Source: Globisporangium splendens (Eukaryota > Oomycota > Peronosporomycetes > Pythiales > Pythiaceae). Taken from it: a stretch of DNA of 64,000 nt. Location: assembly GCA_006386115.1 (NCBI GenBank), contig VFIW01000019.1, forward strand, positions 310,001-374,000. The letters are read 5' to 3'. Positions 54,941 through 64,000 of the stretch are shown in pieces; the first letter of the stretch is position 1, and each line of letters starts with the position of its first letter. The notes under the pieces were generated by a model, which had not been told where the DNA came from, did no database searches, and worked only from the letters and a program-made list of their open reading frames with translations. A program made the position numbers and the translations under genes.

Positions 54941-57900
54941 CTACCTCTTTTGGTGGTTGATGTAACGCAGCGAGAGCGCCGCGAGCACACGGAAGAACAC
55001 AATGAACACAATGATGATGGAGAAGTCGCGCCAGATGTCAGAGTGCTTCATGAGAAACACGCTCTCGATGTACTGCTTCACGGTCATTCCCGCTGGCATC
55101 GTTGGAGGGAGATTCTGCATCACTTGGCACCCCAGTTCGCTGGTGTCATCACCACAGTGACCAAACATAGTCGATGTCAAGATCGAGAGCGTGTACTTCT
55201 GAGGCGTGATGCTGTACAGCCACTTGTATCCCGTAGGAATCGCATCTCCAGGCGGGTTGAACCCCATGAACAAAATGAAGATCGAGTTCAAGAGCACACC
55301 GATAATCGCAGCCACTTCGACACTCGGCAACGCGTACGACAGGAACTGCCCAATGTACGTTTGCAAGAGCACGTGCAAGGACGTGTTGAGCCAGTAGAAG
55401 AAGAAGCGGCTCACGCCAGTGAAGCCAACCATCGGGAAAAACACGGCCGTGAACAAGAACGAGCTGGAGAAGACGTACGGGATCTCCGCCACGGTCGAAC
55501 CCACAAAGTACCACAGAGCGTTGTACGTCTGCGAAGCGCGCTCCCGGTAGAACGAAGCACGCTCCTCCGAAGCGATCGGAAGCACACTGTTGAACGAGAT
55601 GAGACCAATGAAAAGTGTCGTCAAAAAGACCATACCAGCCCCCGCGTTGATGCCTTGGTATGTCTTGTACTCTACCTCAAGGAACACGAGTCCAAGAAGT
55701 AAGGCCAAGATCAGTGACACAAAATAACGAGTCAGGTTGTACGACGGAGTGCGCCAGTACATGTCCAGGAAACGCTTCACCAAGAACTTCATCTGGGTCG
55801 CTTCCGTCGCAGCACGCTTTGAACCAAACTCAAGAGCTGGAATCAATGGCGAAGGACGAGACACACCCTCCTTCTCCAACTCGGCATCCAACAGCACCTT
55901 GTTCTCGCTGGCCTTAAAAAGAGCAACAAAGTCTGTTTCTTGGCCACTCGTGTTCCCCACACCTGCGCCGATCACTTCGAGCATCCACGTCGCAGGGTTG
56001 TATCCGTCTTCCAACGGAGCCACACTCTCCACACGCTCAAAGTACTTGATCAACTCGCTCGCGTTCTTGCCGAGGTCACCGAAGAAGACGGTCTCACCGC
56101 CACGCTTCAGCAACAACAAACTGTCGAACAACATGAACACTTCCGTCGAAGGCTGGTGAATCGTGCACACAATCGTACGGCCAGTGTTCGCCACCTTGCG
56201 AACACCGTCCATGATCACCTTGGCCGAGCGAGCATCCAGACCACTCGTTGGTTCATCCAAGAAAATCACACTAGGCTGGGCAGCCAGCTCCACACCGATG
56301 GTCAGACGCTTCATTTGCTCCACGGAGCTGCCGCGGATAATCTGGTCGGCGATCGGGTTCAGGTCCAGCAAGTCCAGACACTCGTTCACGGAATCAAACT
56401 TCTTGCTGTCTGGCACGTCGGCGCTTTGGCGCAAGAACGCACTGAACGTCAGCGCTTCGCGGATTGTAGACGCCTCCGAGTGGATGTCCATTTGCTCACA
56501 GTAGCCGGTGCAACGACGAATCGCGAGGTCAGTGGCTTCGTAGCCGTTCAACAGGATCTGGCCGCGGATCTGACCGCCAGTCTTGCGTCCAGCAATCACG
56601 TCCATCAGTGTCGTCTTGCCAGCACCGGAGGATCCCATCAACGCAGTCATCGTACCTGGATGCGCGAAGCCACTGATTCCCTTCAGCAAGTCGATCGTTT
56701 CCTTCGCGTTCGCTGGGTCTGGCACCGAGTACCACAAATCCTTGAATGCCACGGTCACAGGGATGAAGTTCTTCTCACGCTGTTCATTCACTTCCAAGAT
56801 CACAGTGCTGCCAGACGGCGAACCCTTTGGTGTCTGCATGATACCGTACTCATCCGTAACAGCGTCATCGTCACTGCCACCGATCGTGATGTTTTCTGGG
56901 CTCTCGAATCGGTGGTACTCCAACGCGAGGAACGACAAGAACATGAAGAAGACGTACGAGAACACCATGAACGCGGCACCATACCAAACCCACTCCTTCT
57001 CCGATGGCACGTCGAACAAGCTCAAGGAGTACTCGCCCATTTTCTTGCCGAAAGGACCACAGTAGTCCACTCCCTCGTAGATACACTCTTCGAAGCGCTC
57101 GTTGCGGTATTGGTTTACAGCAAGACTGCGCACACACCACGCGATCGGGTTGATCCAGTAGATCCAGATGAAGTAATTTGGGATCTGGTCTCTGACGATC
57201 CCAAAACCTGAGAACAAGATGAAAAACAGCACTGAAACCATTGAGATCGGCTTCGCCACGTGAAGATCTGGCGACATGGAGGAGAGGAAGAAGAACCAGG
57301 CAGCAAACGCCAAGTTTGTCAGGAACAGCATCAGCTCGTAGATCAGGTAAGCACCCGCCGTTGGAACGAAGCCGCACATCCAGTACACCAGCGTGCCGAA
57401 CAGCACACTCTCCATCAGCGCCAGAGGCAATTGACTCACGGAACTCGACAGCACGTACGACGCCGTTCGGAAGAAGTTGGCGCCTCGCTGTTTGTAGAAC
57501 ACCTCACGCGCAGCCAGGAACGTTGGGATCTGCGACGCCTGACCCAGTGCCAAGAAAAGCACCGCAGCGAAGATGATACCCATCACGACTTGCGCGTCCT
57601 TGACGTCGAACTGGTAGAACACACTCGCATACAAGAGCCCCATGATGATCACCATCAGCGCTCGACCTTTCAAAAATGCAGTGTTACGCATCGTCACCTT
57701 GGTCTGGCGGGCCATGAGCGTGCGCGTGCTCTCCCAGAACCCCTGGTGGAACTGAGGAAGAGGGTCCACGTGCTTCTCCTTGTCATGCAGCAGGACCGGG
57801 TCGTAAGGACCATGAAGGTCTGCGAGCATGGCGTCGTGAACCGACGAGCGCATAAACACGTCGGCAAAGTCGCTGGCGCGGCGCGGGATCACCTTTCCTG

Positions 57901-59011
57901 GCATCTCCACTTGGTATTGATACTGCTGCTCCGTACCGAGATCAAGCAAGAAATCAGCCACGTCGCGACGAGGAGGGCACACGAAGCCCAGGTCGCGGAA
58001 GTACCCCACGATCTGTTCGCGAGGACCGTGGTACATCACGTGACCTTCGTTCAGAATCATCACGTCGTCGAACAACGCAAACACTTCAGGCGAAGGCTGC
58101 AGGAGAGCGATCACGATCGTCTTGCGGAACTTCTTGGCGATGCTGCGCTGGGTCGTGATGATGTCGAACGTCGCCGCACTGTCCAGACCCGTACTGATCT
58201 CGTCCATGAACGTCACGTACTTGTTGCCGAACTGCATCTCACCCGTCGTCACACGCTTGCGCTCGCCGCCCGAGACACCACGAAGCATCGCATCACCGAC
58301 AATGGTGTCCTGGCAGTTGTCGAGACCCAGTTGCTGGATGACGATGTCAGGGTAGTGCTTGTACAGCGCACGAGCAGCTTCAATGGCGATCTTGTTTTCT
58401 TCAGGAGTGCCGTTGGCCAAGTGGCTCTCGGCACGCTCCGAGAGCTCTCCACCACAACACGCATGTGCGAACTCGAGGGTCTCCTTCACGGTCAGCGTTG
58501 GGAAGTGCTTGTCACGCTGGGTCACGTACGACACGAACTGAGGGAGGCGCTTGAGGAGCTCGTTCTGGGTCGTGCCGTTGTACGTCATCTCGCCTTCCAC
58601 GTGCACGTTCTTTCCTTGTGGGAAACGACCGCTGAGGATCTTCATGAGCGACGACTTGCCCGAGCCAGGTTGGCCCAAGAGCAACGTGATGGTACCGGGC
58701 TTGAACACGCTGTTGACGTTGCTGAGGATCTGCTTCTTGACGACGCGTTTCTTGGCACCCACCTTGCTGAAGCTCTTCTTGAGGTGGTTCGCGATCGTCG
58801 GGAGCTCCGACTTGGCGTCGCCATCATCCACAACCGTGACACCGGCGTGGATGGACAAGTTCTTGACGCGCACTTCCATCTGCGGCAGGGACTTGCCGAG
58901 CGCCACCTCGACCTTGCTCGAGATGTGGTCGTGGAGCGCTTCAGAACCGTGTGCCATCAACGCCGTGGCATCAGTGTAGATAAACTCCAATTGCTTGGCT
59001 TTGACAGTCAT
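54941..59011 (-). CDS. PDR-type ABC transporter (ABCG, full size), copy 3
   Basis: An intronless gene of 1356 residues. The start is set at ATG 59011 (MTVKAKQLEF); the frame is open 14 codons further up, but copies 1 and 2 have no such extension and only the ATG at 59011 gives a comparable N-terminus. Domain order and motifs are those of copy 1: GQPGSGKSS, VSGGERKR, VTFMDEIS, GSSGAGKTT, SVEQMKR, VIFLDEP. It differs from copies 1 and 2 mainly in patches of the membrane domains: FSGFGIVRDQIPNYF in TMD1, TRYFVSLILALLLGLVFLEVEY in TMD2, and the last extracellular loop (MFGHCGDDTSELGC). Those patches could alter substrate range while the ATP sites are unchanged. The probable role is plasma-membrane export of xenobiotics. 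Confidence 0.95.
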   Translation of the reverse strand: MTVKAKQLEFIYTDATALMAHGSEALHDHISSKVEVALGKSLPQMEVRVKNLSIHAGVTVVDDGDAKSELPTIANHLKKSFSKVGAKKRVVKKQILSNVNSVFKPGTITLLLGQPGSGKSSLMKILSGRFPQGKNVHVEGEMTYNGTTQNELLKRLPQFVSYVTQRDKHFPTLTVKETLEFAHACCGGELSERAESHLANGTPEENKIAIEAARALYKHYPDIVIQQLGLDNCQDTIVGDAMLRGVSGGERKRVTTGEMQFGNKYVTFMDEISTGLDSAATFDIITTQRSIAKKFRKTIVIALLQPSPEVFALFDDVMILNEGHVMYHGPREQIVGYFRDLGFVCPPRRDVADFLLDLGTEQQYQYQVEMPGKVIPRRASDFADVFMRSSVHDAMLADLHGPYDPVLLHDKEKHVDPLPQFHQGFWESTRTLMARQTKVTMRNTAFLKGRALMVIIMGLLYASVFYQFDVKDAQVVMGIIFAAVLFLALGQASQIPTFLAAREVFYKQRGANFFRTASYVLSSSVSQLPLALMESVLFGTLVYWMCGFVPTAGAYLIYELMLFLTNLAFAAWFFFLSSMSPDLHVAKPISMVSVLFFILFSGFGIVRDQIPNYFIWIYWINPIAWCVRSLAVNQYRNERFEECIYEGVDYCGPFGKKMGEYSLSLFDVPSEKEWVWYGAAFMVFSYVFFMFLSFLALEYHRFESPENITIGGSDDDAVTDEYGIMQTPKGSPSGSTVILEVNEQREKNFIPVTVAFKDLWYSVPDPANAKETIDLLKGISGFAHPGTMTALMGSSGAGKTTLMDVIAGRKTGGQIRGQILLNGYEATDLAIRRCTGYCEQMDIHSEASTIREALTFSAFLRQSADVPDSKKFDSVNECLDLLDLNPIADQIIRGSSVEQMKRLTIGVELAAQPSVIFLDEPTSGLDARSAKVIMDGVRKVANTGRTIVCTIHQPSTEVFMLFDSLLLLKRGGETVFFGDLGKNASELIKYFERVESVAPLEDGYNPATWMLEVIGAGVGNTSGQETDFVALFKASENKVLLDAELEKEGVSRPSPLIPALEFGSKRAATEATQMKFLVKRFLDMYWRTPSYNLTRYFVSLILALLLGLVFLEVEYKTYQGINAGAGMVFLTTLFIGLISFNSVLPIASEERASFYRERASQTYNALWYFVGSTVAEIPYVFSSSFLFTAVFFPMVGFTGVSRFFFYWLNTSLHVLLQTYIGQFLSYALPSVEVAAIIGVLLNSIFILFMGFNPPGDAIPTGYKWLYSITPQKYTLSILTSTMFGHCGDDTSELGCQVMQNLPPTMPAGMTVKQYIESVFLMKHSDIWRDFSIIIVFIVFFRVLAALSLRYINHQKR

Positions 59012-59916
59012 TGCAAATGCTGGCCGTTCTGCTGATGCTGAGATGTGCCGCACTCGGTTGTCTGGCTCGGATGAAATTCTGAAATGAAGTCTTTGAAAGC
59101 GAAGGGGGCTATTGACGAGATGCGCCGCCGCCGCTTGCCTGAATCAAAGGATTCTGAAATGACATCATCTGAGGGCGAAGCGTGCTGCGCAGCGATGGAC
59201 GACGATTCGACGGAGTTCAGAGGCGACATACACGAAAGAGAGCAAGTCGTTGCGCGTCAACCCTTGCAGGTGCTGACGGTGGGTCCAAGACTCGTCATTG
59301 ATTGGCTAATTGGGAGCGGTACTGCTCACTCGATTACGGAAAGCAGTAATCACTCAGGATTATTCGTTAAGTGCGGAAACGAATGTAGCACGTACTTACA
59401 ATTTTATCTGCAAGTACGCGTTCCACTCGATTTTCAAAAATCGAGGTGAGTGTGACAAACCACGTATCCTATCTACATATAACAAATGCGTTCAATAGAT
59501 TCTATGTTGAAATGACCACACATGTCTTTGATGATATCTATTATACAATGGTCTGCTTCAAATAGCGCTTGGATGTAAGGACATGCATCAGAAGTTGTCC
59601 GCATTTGAATGAGCCAGTTGCAAGTTCGACCCTTTTGCAGTTAGTGTACCATGTTGCTGGGCTCAAAGAAAGCTCAAAAGCTCGCGTTTACAGAGCTGCA
59701 AAAGGCAGCAGCAGCCATATAACAATTTGTTCAATTTCTACACCTCATTGATTCTCAATTGCAAGAAGTGTCCATCTAAAGCAACCATTACTGGTGCGAT
59801 CTGATGTCGAGCTCACGAAAGCGGAATAACGAAGTGAGTAGATCAAGAATTCAATATATGATCGAAAATACAAGCCGTATGCAGCAATGAAAACTGGACG
59901 CTACAATGTCAACAAC
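59012..59916. other. intergenic between ABC copy 3 and sugar transporter
   Basis: Holds the upstream region of ABC copy 3 and the 3' flank of the sugar transporter. A 121-codon plus-strand frame at 59084-59449 overlaps a minus-strand frame and has no motif. No gene is called. Confidence 0.5.
59074..59089 (-). promoter_or_regulatory. oomycete initiator-like element of ABC copy 3
   Basis: CTTCATTTCAGAATTT matches 13 of 16 Inr consensus positions about 65-80 bases upstream of the ATG at 59011. The upstream TCCARTGGCTC block seen for copies 1 and 2 is not present here. Confidence 0.5.
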
Positions 59917-61458
59917 CTAAGCCTGATGAACTGGGGTCTCGACCGACACGTACTTTGGCGACGCGCCAGCCTTCGCAGACCCACCAGAGTGGAACAGCTT
60001 CTCGATGTCCTCCAACAACATGCCCTTCGTCTCCGGACACATGTAGTACACGAACACGATGTTGATGCCACAGAACGCCGCAAAGATGAAGAAGACGCCG
60101 TTGATGTTGAGCACTGGGAAGACCTTGACGACGAATGTCATGATGACGCCCATGACCCAGTTGGCCATGGTCGTCAGCGACACGGCCTTGGCACGTACGT
60201 TGAGTGGGAAGATCTCGGCCGCGTACACCCACGGGATGGGACCCCACGCCATGGCGAAGTTGAACACGAAGAACGCCGTGCCGACCACGATGATGTAGCC
60301 CGCCGTCTTGGAGCACCCCGCGTCGTCCACGTTGCCGTCACAACCCACCGTGAACGTGATCGCAGACACGACGTGGCCCAGGAACATCCCGACGGCACCG
60401 ATGATGAGCAACTGGCGACGGCCCTTGGTGTCCACCCAGCGCATGCCCGGAATCGTACTGATAAAGTTGACGCCCGAGAGCATGAGCACCGACAAGTCGC
60501 CCGCGCCAGTCACGTCCTTGAAGATGAGACCGCCGTACGTGAAGATCGGGTTGATGCCGGTCATTTGCTGGAGCAGCTGCAGCGCCATGCCGATGCCCAC
60601 GCGCTTGAGAATGGATGGCTCGAGCAAGTCCTTCCAGCTCGTGGCTTGACCTTCTTCGGCCAGTTGGTCCTCGATGGCCCTGAGCTCCACGTGCACGTTC
60701 TCGGTCTGACGCAGACGCTTGAGCGTGGCTTCGGCAGCCTCCTTGCCCTTGTGCTGGAACACCCATCGAGGACTCTCCGGCACGCAGAAGATGCCACACA
60801 GCACGACGATCGGAGGGATCATGGCGAGACTGTTGGTGATGCGCCAGCCGTGGTTGGCGTCGCCGATGATGATGTTGCAGATGTTGGCGATGAAGAGACC
60901 CGTGACGACAGTCATCTGCATGAAGCCGGAGAAGAAGCCGCGGAGCTCTTTGGGGGCCATCTCGGCGCCGAACAGCGGCAGCGAGAACGACGAGTTGCCC
61001 ACGCCCAGACCTTGGATGAAGCGTGCAATCAGCAAGATGCCGTGTTTCCCCGCAGGGTTCAGGCACACCCAGATCGTGCCGATGCAGAACAGGAAACCCG
61101 CCGAGAACACTGTCATGCGACGACCAAACTTGTCGGCAATGTACCCGCCGAACAACGCACCGAACACACACCCGAGGTAGTACGTCATGCTGTACCAGAC
61201 CGTGAAGTCGGTCCACTCGCCAGGCAAGTTGCTCGAGCTCGCCGTGCACTGTTCGTACGTGAAGTTCTTCCAGCCGACACAGAAGTCGTTGATGAACGAG
61301 TCCATGATGAGCACGCCACTGGTCACACCCTGGTCGTAGCCGAAGAAGATGCCGCCGAGCGACGCGAAGAGGCAGACGATGATGGCGTACGTGCGGCTTC
61401 CCTCGGTGGGGGTGTTGTCTCCATTGTCATGGACGTTCACAACGACTGCACCCGCCAT
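59917..61458 (-). CDS. MFS sugar transporter, copy 1
   Basis: An intronless gene of 513 residues from ATG 61458. It is a sugar porter of the major facilitator superfamily: GYDQGVTSG in helix 1 (40-48), DKFGRR in the loop between helices 2 and 3 (109-114), RFIQGLGVG (146-154), PESPRW at the end of the first half (227-232), QQMTGIN in helix 7 (297-303), DTKGRR in the loop between helices 8 and 9, and PETKG after helix 12. Twelve hydrophobic helices can be placed. These proteins move hexoses across the plasma membrane, usually with protons. The QQMTGIN motif contributes to the sugar site in relatives, which supports hexose uptake. The C-terminal 160 codons are repeated without visible change at 63508 to the window edge. 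An initiator match lies at 61536-61551. Confidence 0.93.
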   Translation of the reverse strand: MAGAVVVNVHDNGDNTPTEGSRTYAIIVCLFASLGGIFFGYDQGVTSGVLIMDSFINDFCVGWKNFTYEQCTASSSNLPGEWTDFTVWYSMTYYLGCVFGALFGGYIADKFGRRMTVFSAGFLFCIGTIWVCLNPAGKHGILLIARFIQGLGVGNSSFSLPLFGAEMAPKELRGFFSGFMQMTVVTGLFIANICNIIIGDANHGWRITNSLAMIPPIVVLCGIFCVPESPRWVFQHKGKEAAEATLKRLRQTENVHVELRAIEDQLAEEGQATSWKDLLEPSILKRVGIGMALQLLQQMTGINPIFTYGGLIFKDVTGAGDLSVLMLSGVNFISTIPGMRWVDTKGRRQLLIIGAVGMFLGHVVSAITFTVGCDGNVDDAGCSKTAGYIIVVGTAFFVFNFAMAWGPIPWVYAAEIFPLNVRAKAVSLTTMANWVMGVIMTFVVKVFPVLNINGVFFIFAAFCGINIVFVYYMCPETKGMLLEDIEKLFHSGGSAKAGASPKYVSVETPVHQA

Positions 61459-61535
61459 GTTCTTGATTCGAAGCTTGCTTGAGTGAGGTACTAGACGAAG
61501 AAGATAGGAAGGTAGGCGCTTGTGAGGTGGAAAGG

Positions 61536-61551
61536 AGATTGAGAAGTGAGC
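61536..61551 (-). promoter_or_regulatory. oomycete initiator element of sugar transporter copy 1
   Basis: GCTCACTTCTCAATCT matches 14 of 16 Inr consensus positions about 80-95 bases upstream of the ATG at 61458. Confidence 0.65.
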
Positions 61552-63507
61552 CCTTCTTGTGTGACGACTGAAGGCTGGCGTTGGTAAAGCAAAGAAGAGG
61601 CAAGGCGTGCAAGAGAATGTTCAACCACGTGATGTCTTGGATATAGAGGATGATGAATCAAGTTTAGCCGTTGGTGTGTGTACGAGTTTGTTCGTCGCGT
61701 TTCTGAAGTTGAACTTTGTGGGACGTTTAGTTCTGCAGTACAAGAGGCTGGGAATATTCATACGCGTTGTTGTAGGTGGTAAGGAACAGTATGTTTGCCA
61801 CCTTTCGAAACAAGTGTGCTTGTCAAATGCGTGCGATTCCTTTGATCTTCACACGTTGTTGACTGCCTCCAACAATTAACAGTATAATACGATACCACCC
61901 AAAACGTGAGCCTTATGAAGCAGGGAACTCGGCTCACCATCGCGAGGGAGCGTGTCTGATCGCTCTTTCTTGATTTATGCGTTCGTTTCAACTTGTGCTA
62001 GCCTGCCTTTGCCTCTTCGTGCGAGATCACAAGCAGTCATTTGTCGAGGTATTTCACAACTGTACCAGAAAAGTCTTGATATGAAGGATCTGCAGGATTT
62101 CTTTCTAATCTTATCGTCCGTTGGACACTTTTCCTACATTCATACATCATATTGATTGATTGGCACATCTTCAAGGCGTTTGACTTCATGAACAACAATC
62201 TCGTTGTGGGACTCGTCTCTCTTCAAGACTGGCCAATACTCCTAGAAACGTTTGCTGCTCACTCATAGGAGTGACATCGGTGACAATGCCCAATATGTGA
62301 CCTACGGTTTTATTCTCGATGCGGCTGCGGCCATGATTCAAGGAAGAGTTCGAGGAAGAGAGAGTCGTCTTTCCACTACTTGCTCTATTATCTAACCCTG
62401 CTGCCCGCCATTGCAAACCAATCGCCTCGAATGCTCGGTAGTTGCAGCGAAGCAAACTTAATCAAAGCAACCAGATTCATTACAGAGCAATGAAGTAACG
62501 CAAAAGATACAAGGTGAGATGATGAAGGCGATCTTTTCTTTCCTGTAGGGATCTTTGCTTTCCTGTTGGGATCTTGATGGATGGCATATCACCAATCGTC
62601 ACATGATCTTTATTAGCTCCTCTGGTGTGCAAGTGGGCAGAGTCGAATGCAGCGACATAGCGAACAATAAGCAACTCACCAAGATACGCATTATACCTGT
62701 CGGATATGTCGCCAAGTGGTCACGTACCGTTGCAAACGGAGAGATCGGGGTGCACTTGCGGTACAACAACTGTAGAGAGCCCAAATGGGATGGGGATAAA
62801 TCAAGTCTCAGCGACATGCGGTATTGTCGTCACTGTAGCACTTCATTACCTTTCACAAAACATGCAATCTAAAATACGATGCGCTTGCATAAGTGTGTTG
62901 CGCTGGCATGTGCTGGCAGACGCTTTTAACATTTTATTAATGAGACATGTCACTATTGTCCACCCAAAGACAACGAGCGACAGACGTAGGGATGGGGGAC
63001 AACGTGGACTTACGGTACCATACGGTTGTGGACAACTTTCACCAAGTGTCCCGACTTTTTCCCGCAGCCAACGTGGCTACGAAAATAATCGACGCATCCC
63101 GCACGGATCGGAAGAATTCAAGTTGCTCGTTGCGATATCTTGAGAATATCCTTTGGATATCATGCGAGCATGTGTATTGGGAGCACTGAGGTCACTGATA
63201 CACGCGCGCACGAGGAGGGTTATATCATGGTGAGGGACGATGCATCTGACTTCGACGTTTGTGCTCGAAGAGTGTTGCGCGCAACATACAGTCACTAAGT
63301 TTTGTGCAAATGTAAAAAGTTGTATCAATAATGTGCTCCAAGGCGCCAAGTTTCTGAAAAGAGGCAAGACAATAGATGACATCCAAGTGAATCATACGCC
63401 AAACATTTAGGAAAGAAACAGCAATCCCTCAAGCTTTCAAGCACACATTCGATTCAATTTATAAAGGCACATTATACAAACACTAGCTGCAAAGGTAGAG
63501 AAACGTC
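61552..63507. other. intergenic between the two sugar transporter copies
   Basis: About 2 kb with no supported gene. Minus frame 62186-62455 (89 codons) is unassigned and probably chance. Confidence 0.5.
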
Positions 63508-64000
63508 TCAAGCCTGATGAACTGGGGTCTCGACCGACACGTACTTTGGCGACGCGCCAGCCTTCGCAGACCCACCAGAGTGGAACAGCTTCTCGATGTC
63601 CTCCAACAACATGCCCTTCGTCTCCGGACACATGTAGTACACGAACACGATGTTGATGCCACAGAACGCCGCAAAGATGAAGAAGACGCCGTTGATGTTG
63701 AGCACTGGGAAGACCTTGACGACGAATGTCATGATGACGCCCATGACCCAGTTGGCCATGGTCGTCAGCGACACGGCCTTGGCACGTACGTTGAGTGGGA
63801 AGATCTCGGCCGCGTACACCCACGGGATGGGACCCCACGCCATGGCGAAGTTGAACACGAAGAACGCCGTGCCGACCACGATGATGTAGCCCGCCGTCTT
63901 GGAGCACCCCGCGTCGTCCACGTTGCCGTCACAACCCACCGTGAACGTGATCGCAGACACGACGTGGCCCAGGAACATCCCGACGGCACCGATGATGAGC
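63508..64000 (-). CDS. MFS sugar transporter, copy 2 (5' part outside window)
   Basis: The visible 163 codons plus stop encode the last four or so helices of the same sugar porter as at 59917-61458, including GPIPWVYAAEIFPL, the NINGVFFIF helix and PETKG. By eye the DNA is the same as copy 1 from the right window edge to the last sense codons, and the flanks differ at once after that: the stop is TGA here and TAG in copy 1. Both copies lie on the minus strand, so this is a tandem duplicate with about 2 kb between. The start and promoter are beyond the window. Confidence 0.9.
   Translation of the reverse strand, partial: LIIGAVGMFLGHVVSAITFTVGCDGNVDDAGCSKTAGYIIVVGTAFFVFNFAMAWGPIPWVYAAEIFPLNVRAKAVSLTTMANWVMGVIMTFVVKVFPVLNINGVFFIFAAFCGINIVFVYYMCPETKGMLLEDIEKLFHSGGSAKAGASPKYVSVETPVHQA

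Noticed and set aside
59887..61482. 531-codon plus-strand frame opposite the sugar transporter
   Set aside because: It is an antisense shadow of the MFS gene, rich in His/Asp/Arg without family motifs.

Overview
The window looks like nuclear DNA of an oomycete of the Phytophthora/Pythium group (Peronosporales sensu lato). The main evidence is two elicitin-like genes with the diagnostic six-cysteine spacing, a family of full-size PDR-type ABC transporters, mostly intronless genes with occasional 70-99 bp GT-AG introns, and oomycete-type initiator elements (consensus GCTCATTYYNCAWTTT) 25-95 bases upstream of many start codons. No rRNA, tRNA, CRISPR array or prokaryotic operon was seen.

Layout. 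1-2750 (minus) is the 5' part of a FUSC/ArAE-like multi-pass membrane gene; its paralog at 13135-17024 (minus) is complete, adds two EF-hands, and has the same intron positions. Between them lie a 5'-truncated ferric reductase/NADPH oxidase fragment (4511-5768), a decayed LINE retrotransposon with a second LINE tail nested in it (5889-9167), an ACR3 arsenite exporter (9695-10885) and a PX-like protein (11565-12245). 18487-22703 (minus) holds an Mpo1-like (DUF962) gene and the most unusual gene of the window, a 932-residue FHA-CHAT-STAND ATPase fusion. 23402-30479 (plus) holds a decayed leucine-rich gene, an unrecognised 638-residue protein and the intact paralog of the decayed gene. 30593-32648 (minus) is the elicitin-like pair. 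An arsH relic (34576-34830), an aquaglyceroporin (35672-36655) and an LRR protein (36757-38463) follow.

The right third is dominated by three nearly identical PDR ABC transporters in alternating orientation: 39407-43468 minus, 47571-51648 plus (broken by a 7-bp tandem duplication) and 54941-59011 minus. A frameshifted Gly-rich secreted protein lies between the first two and an S1/P1 nuclease between the last two. The window ends with two copies of an MFS sugar transporter (59917-61458 and 63508 to the edge) whose identity begins at their stop codons.

Functionally the window mixes membrane export and uptake (ABC, FUSC, ACR3, aquaglyceroporin, sugar porter), secreted proteins facing the host or environment (elicitins, nuclease, Gly-rich protein) and intracellular signalling (FHA-CHAT-STAND, LRR proteins, PX). 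Recent duplication, apparent gene conversion and pseudogene formation are the prevailing themes. All calls are from reading the sequence; no database search was run.
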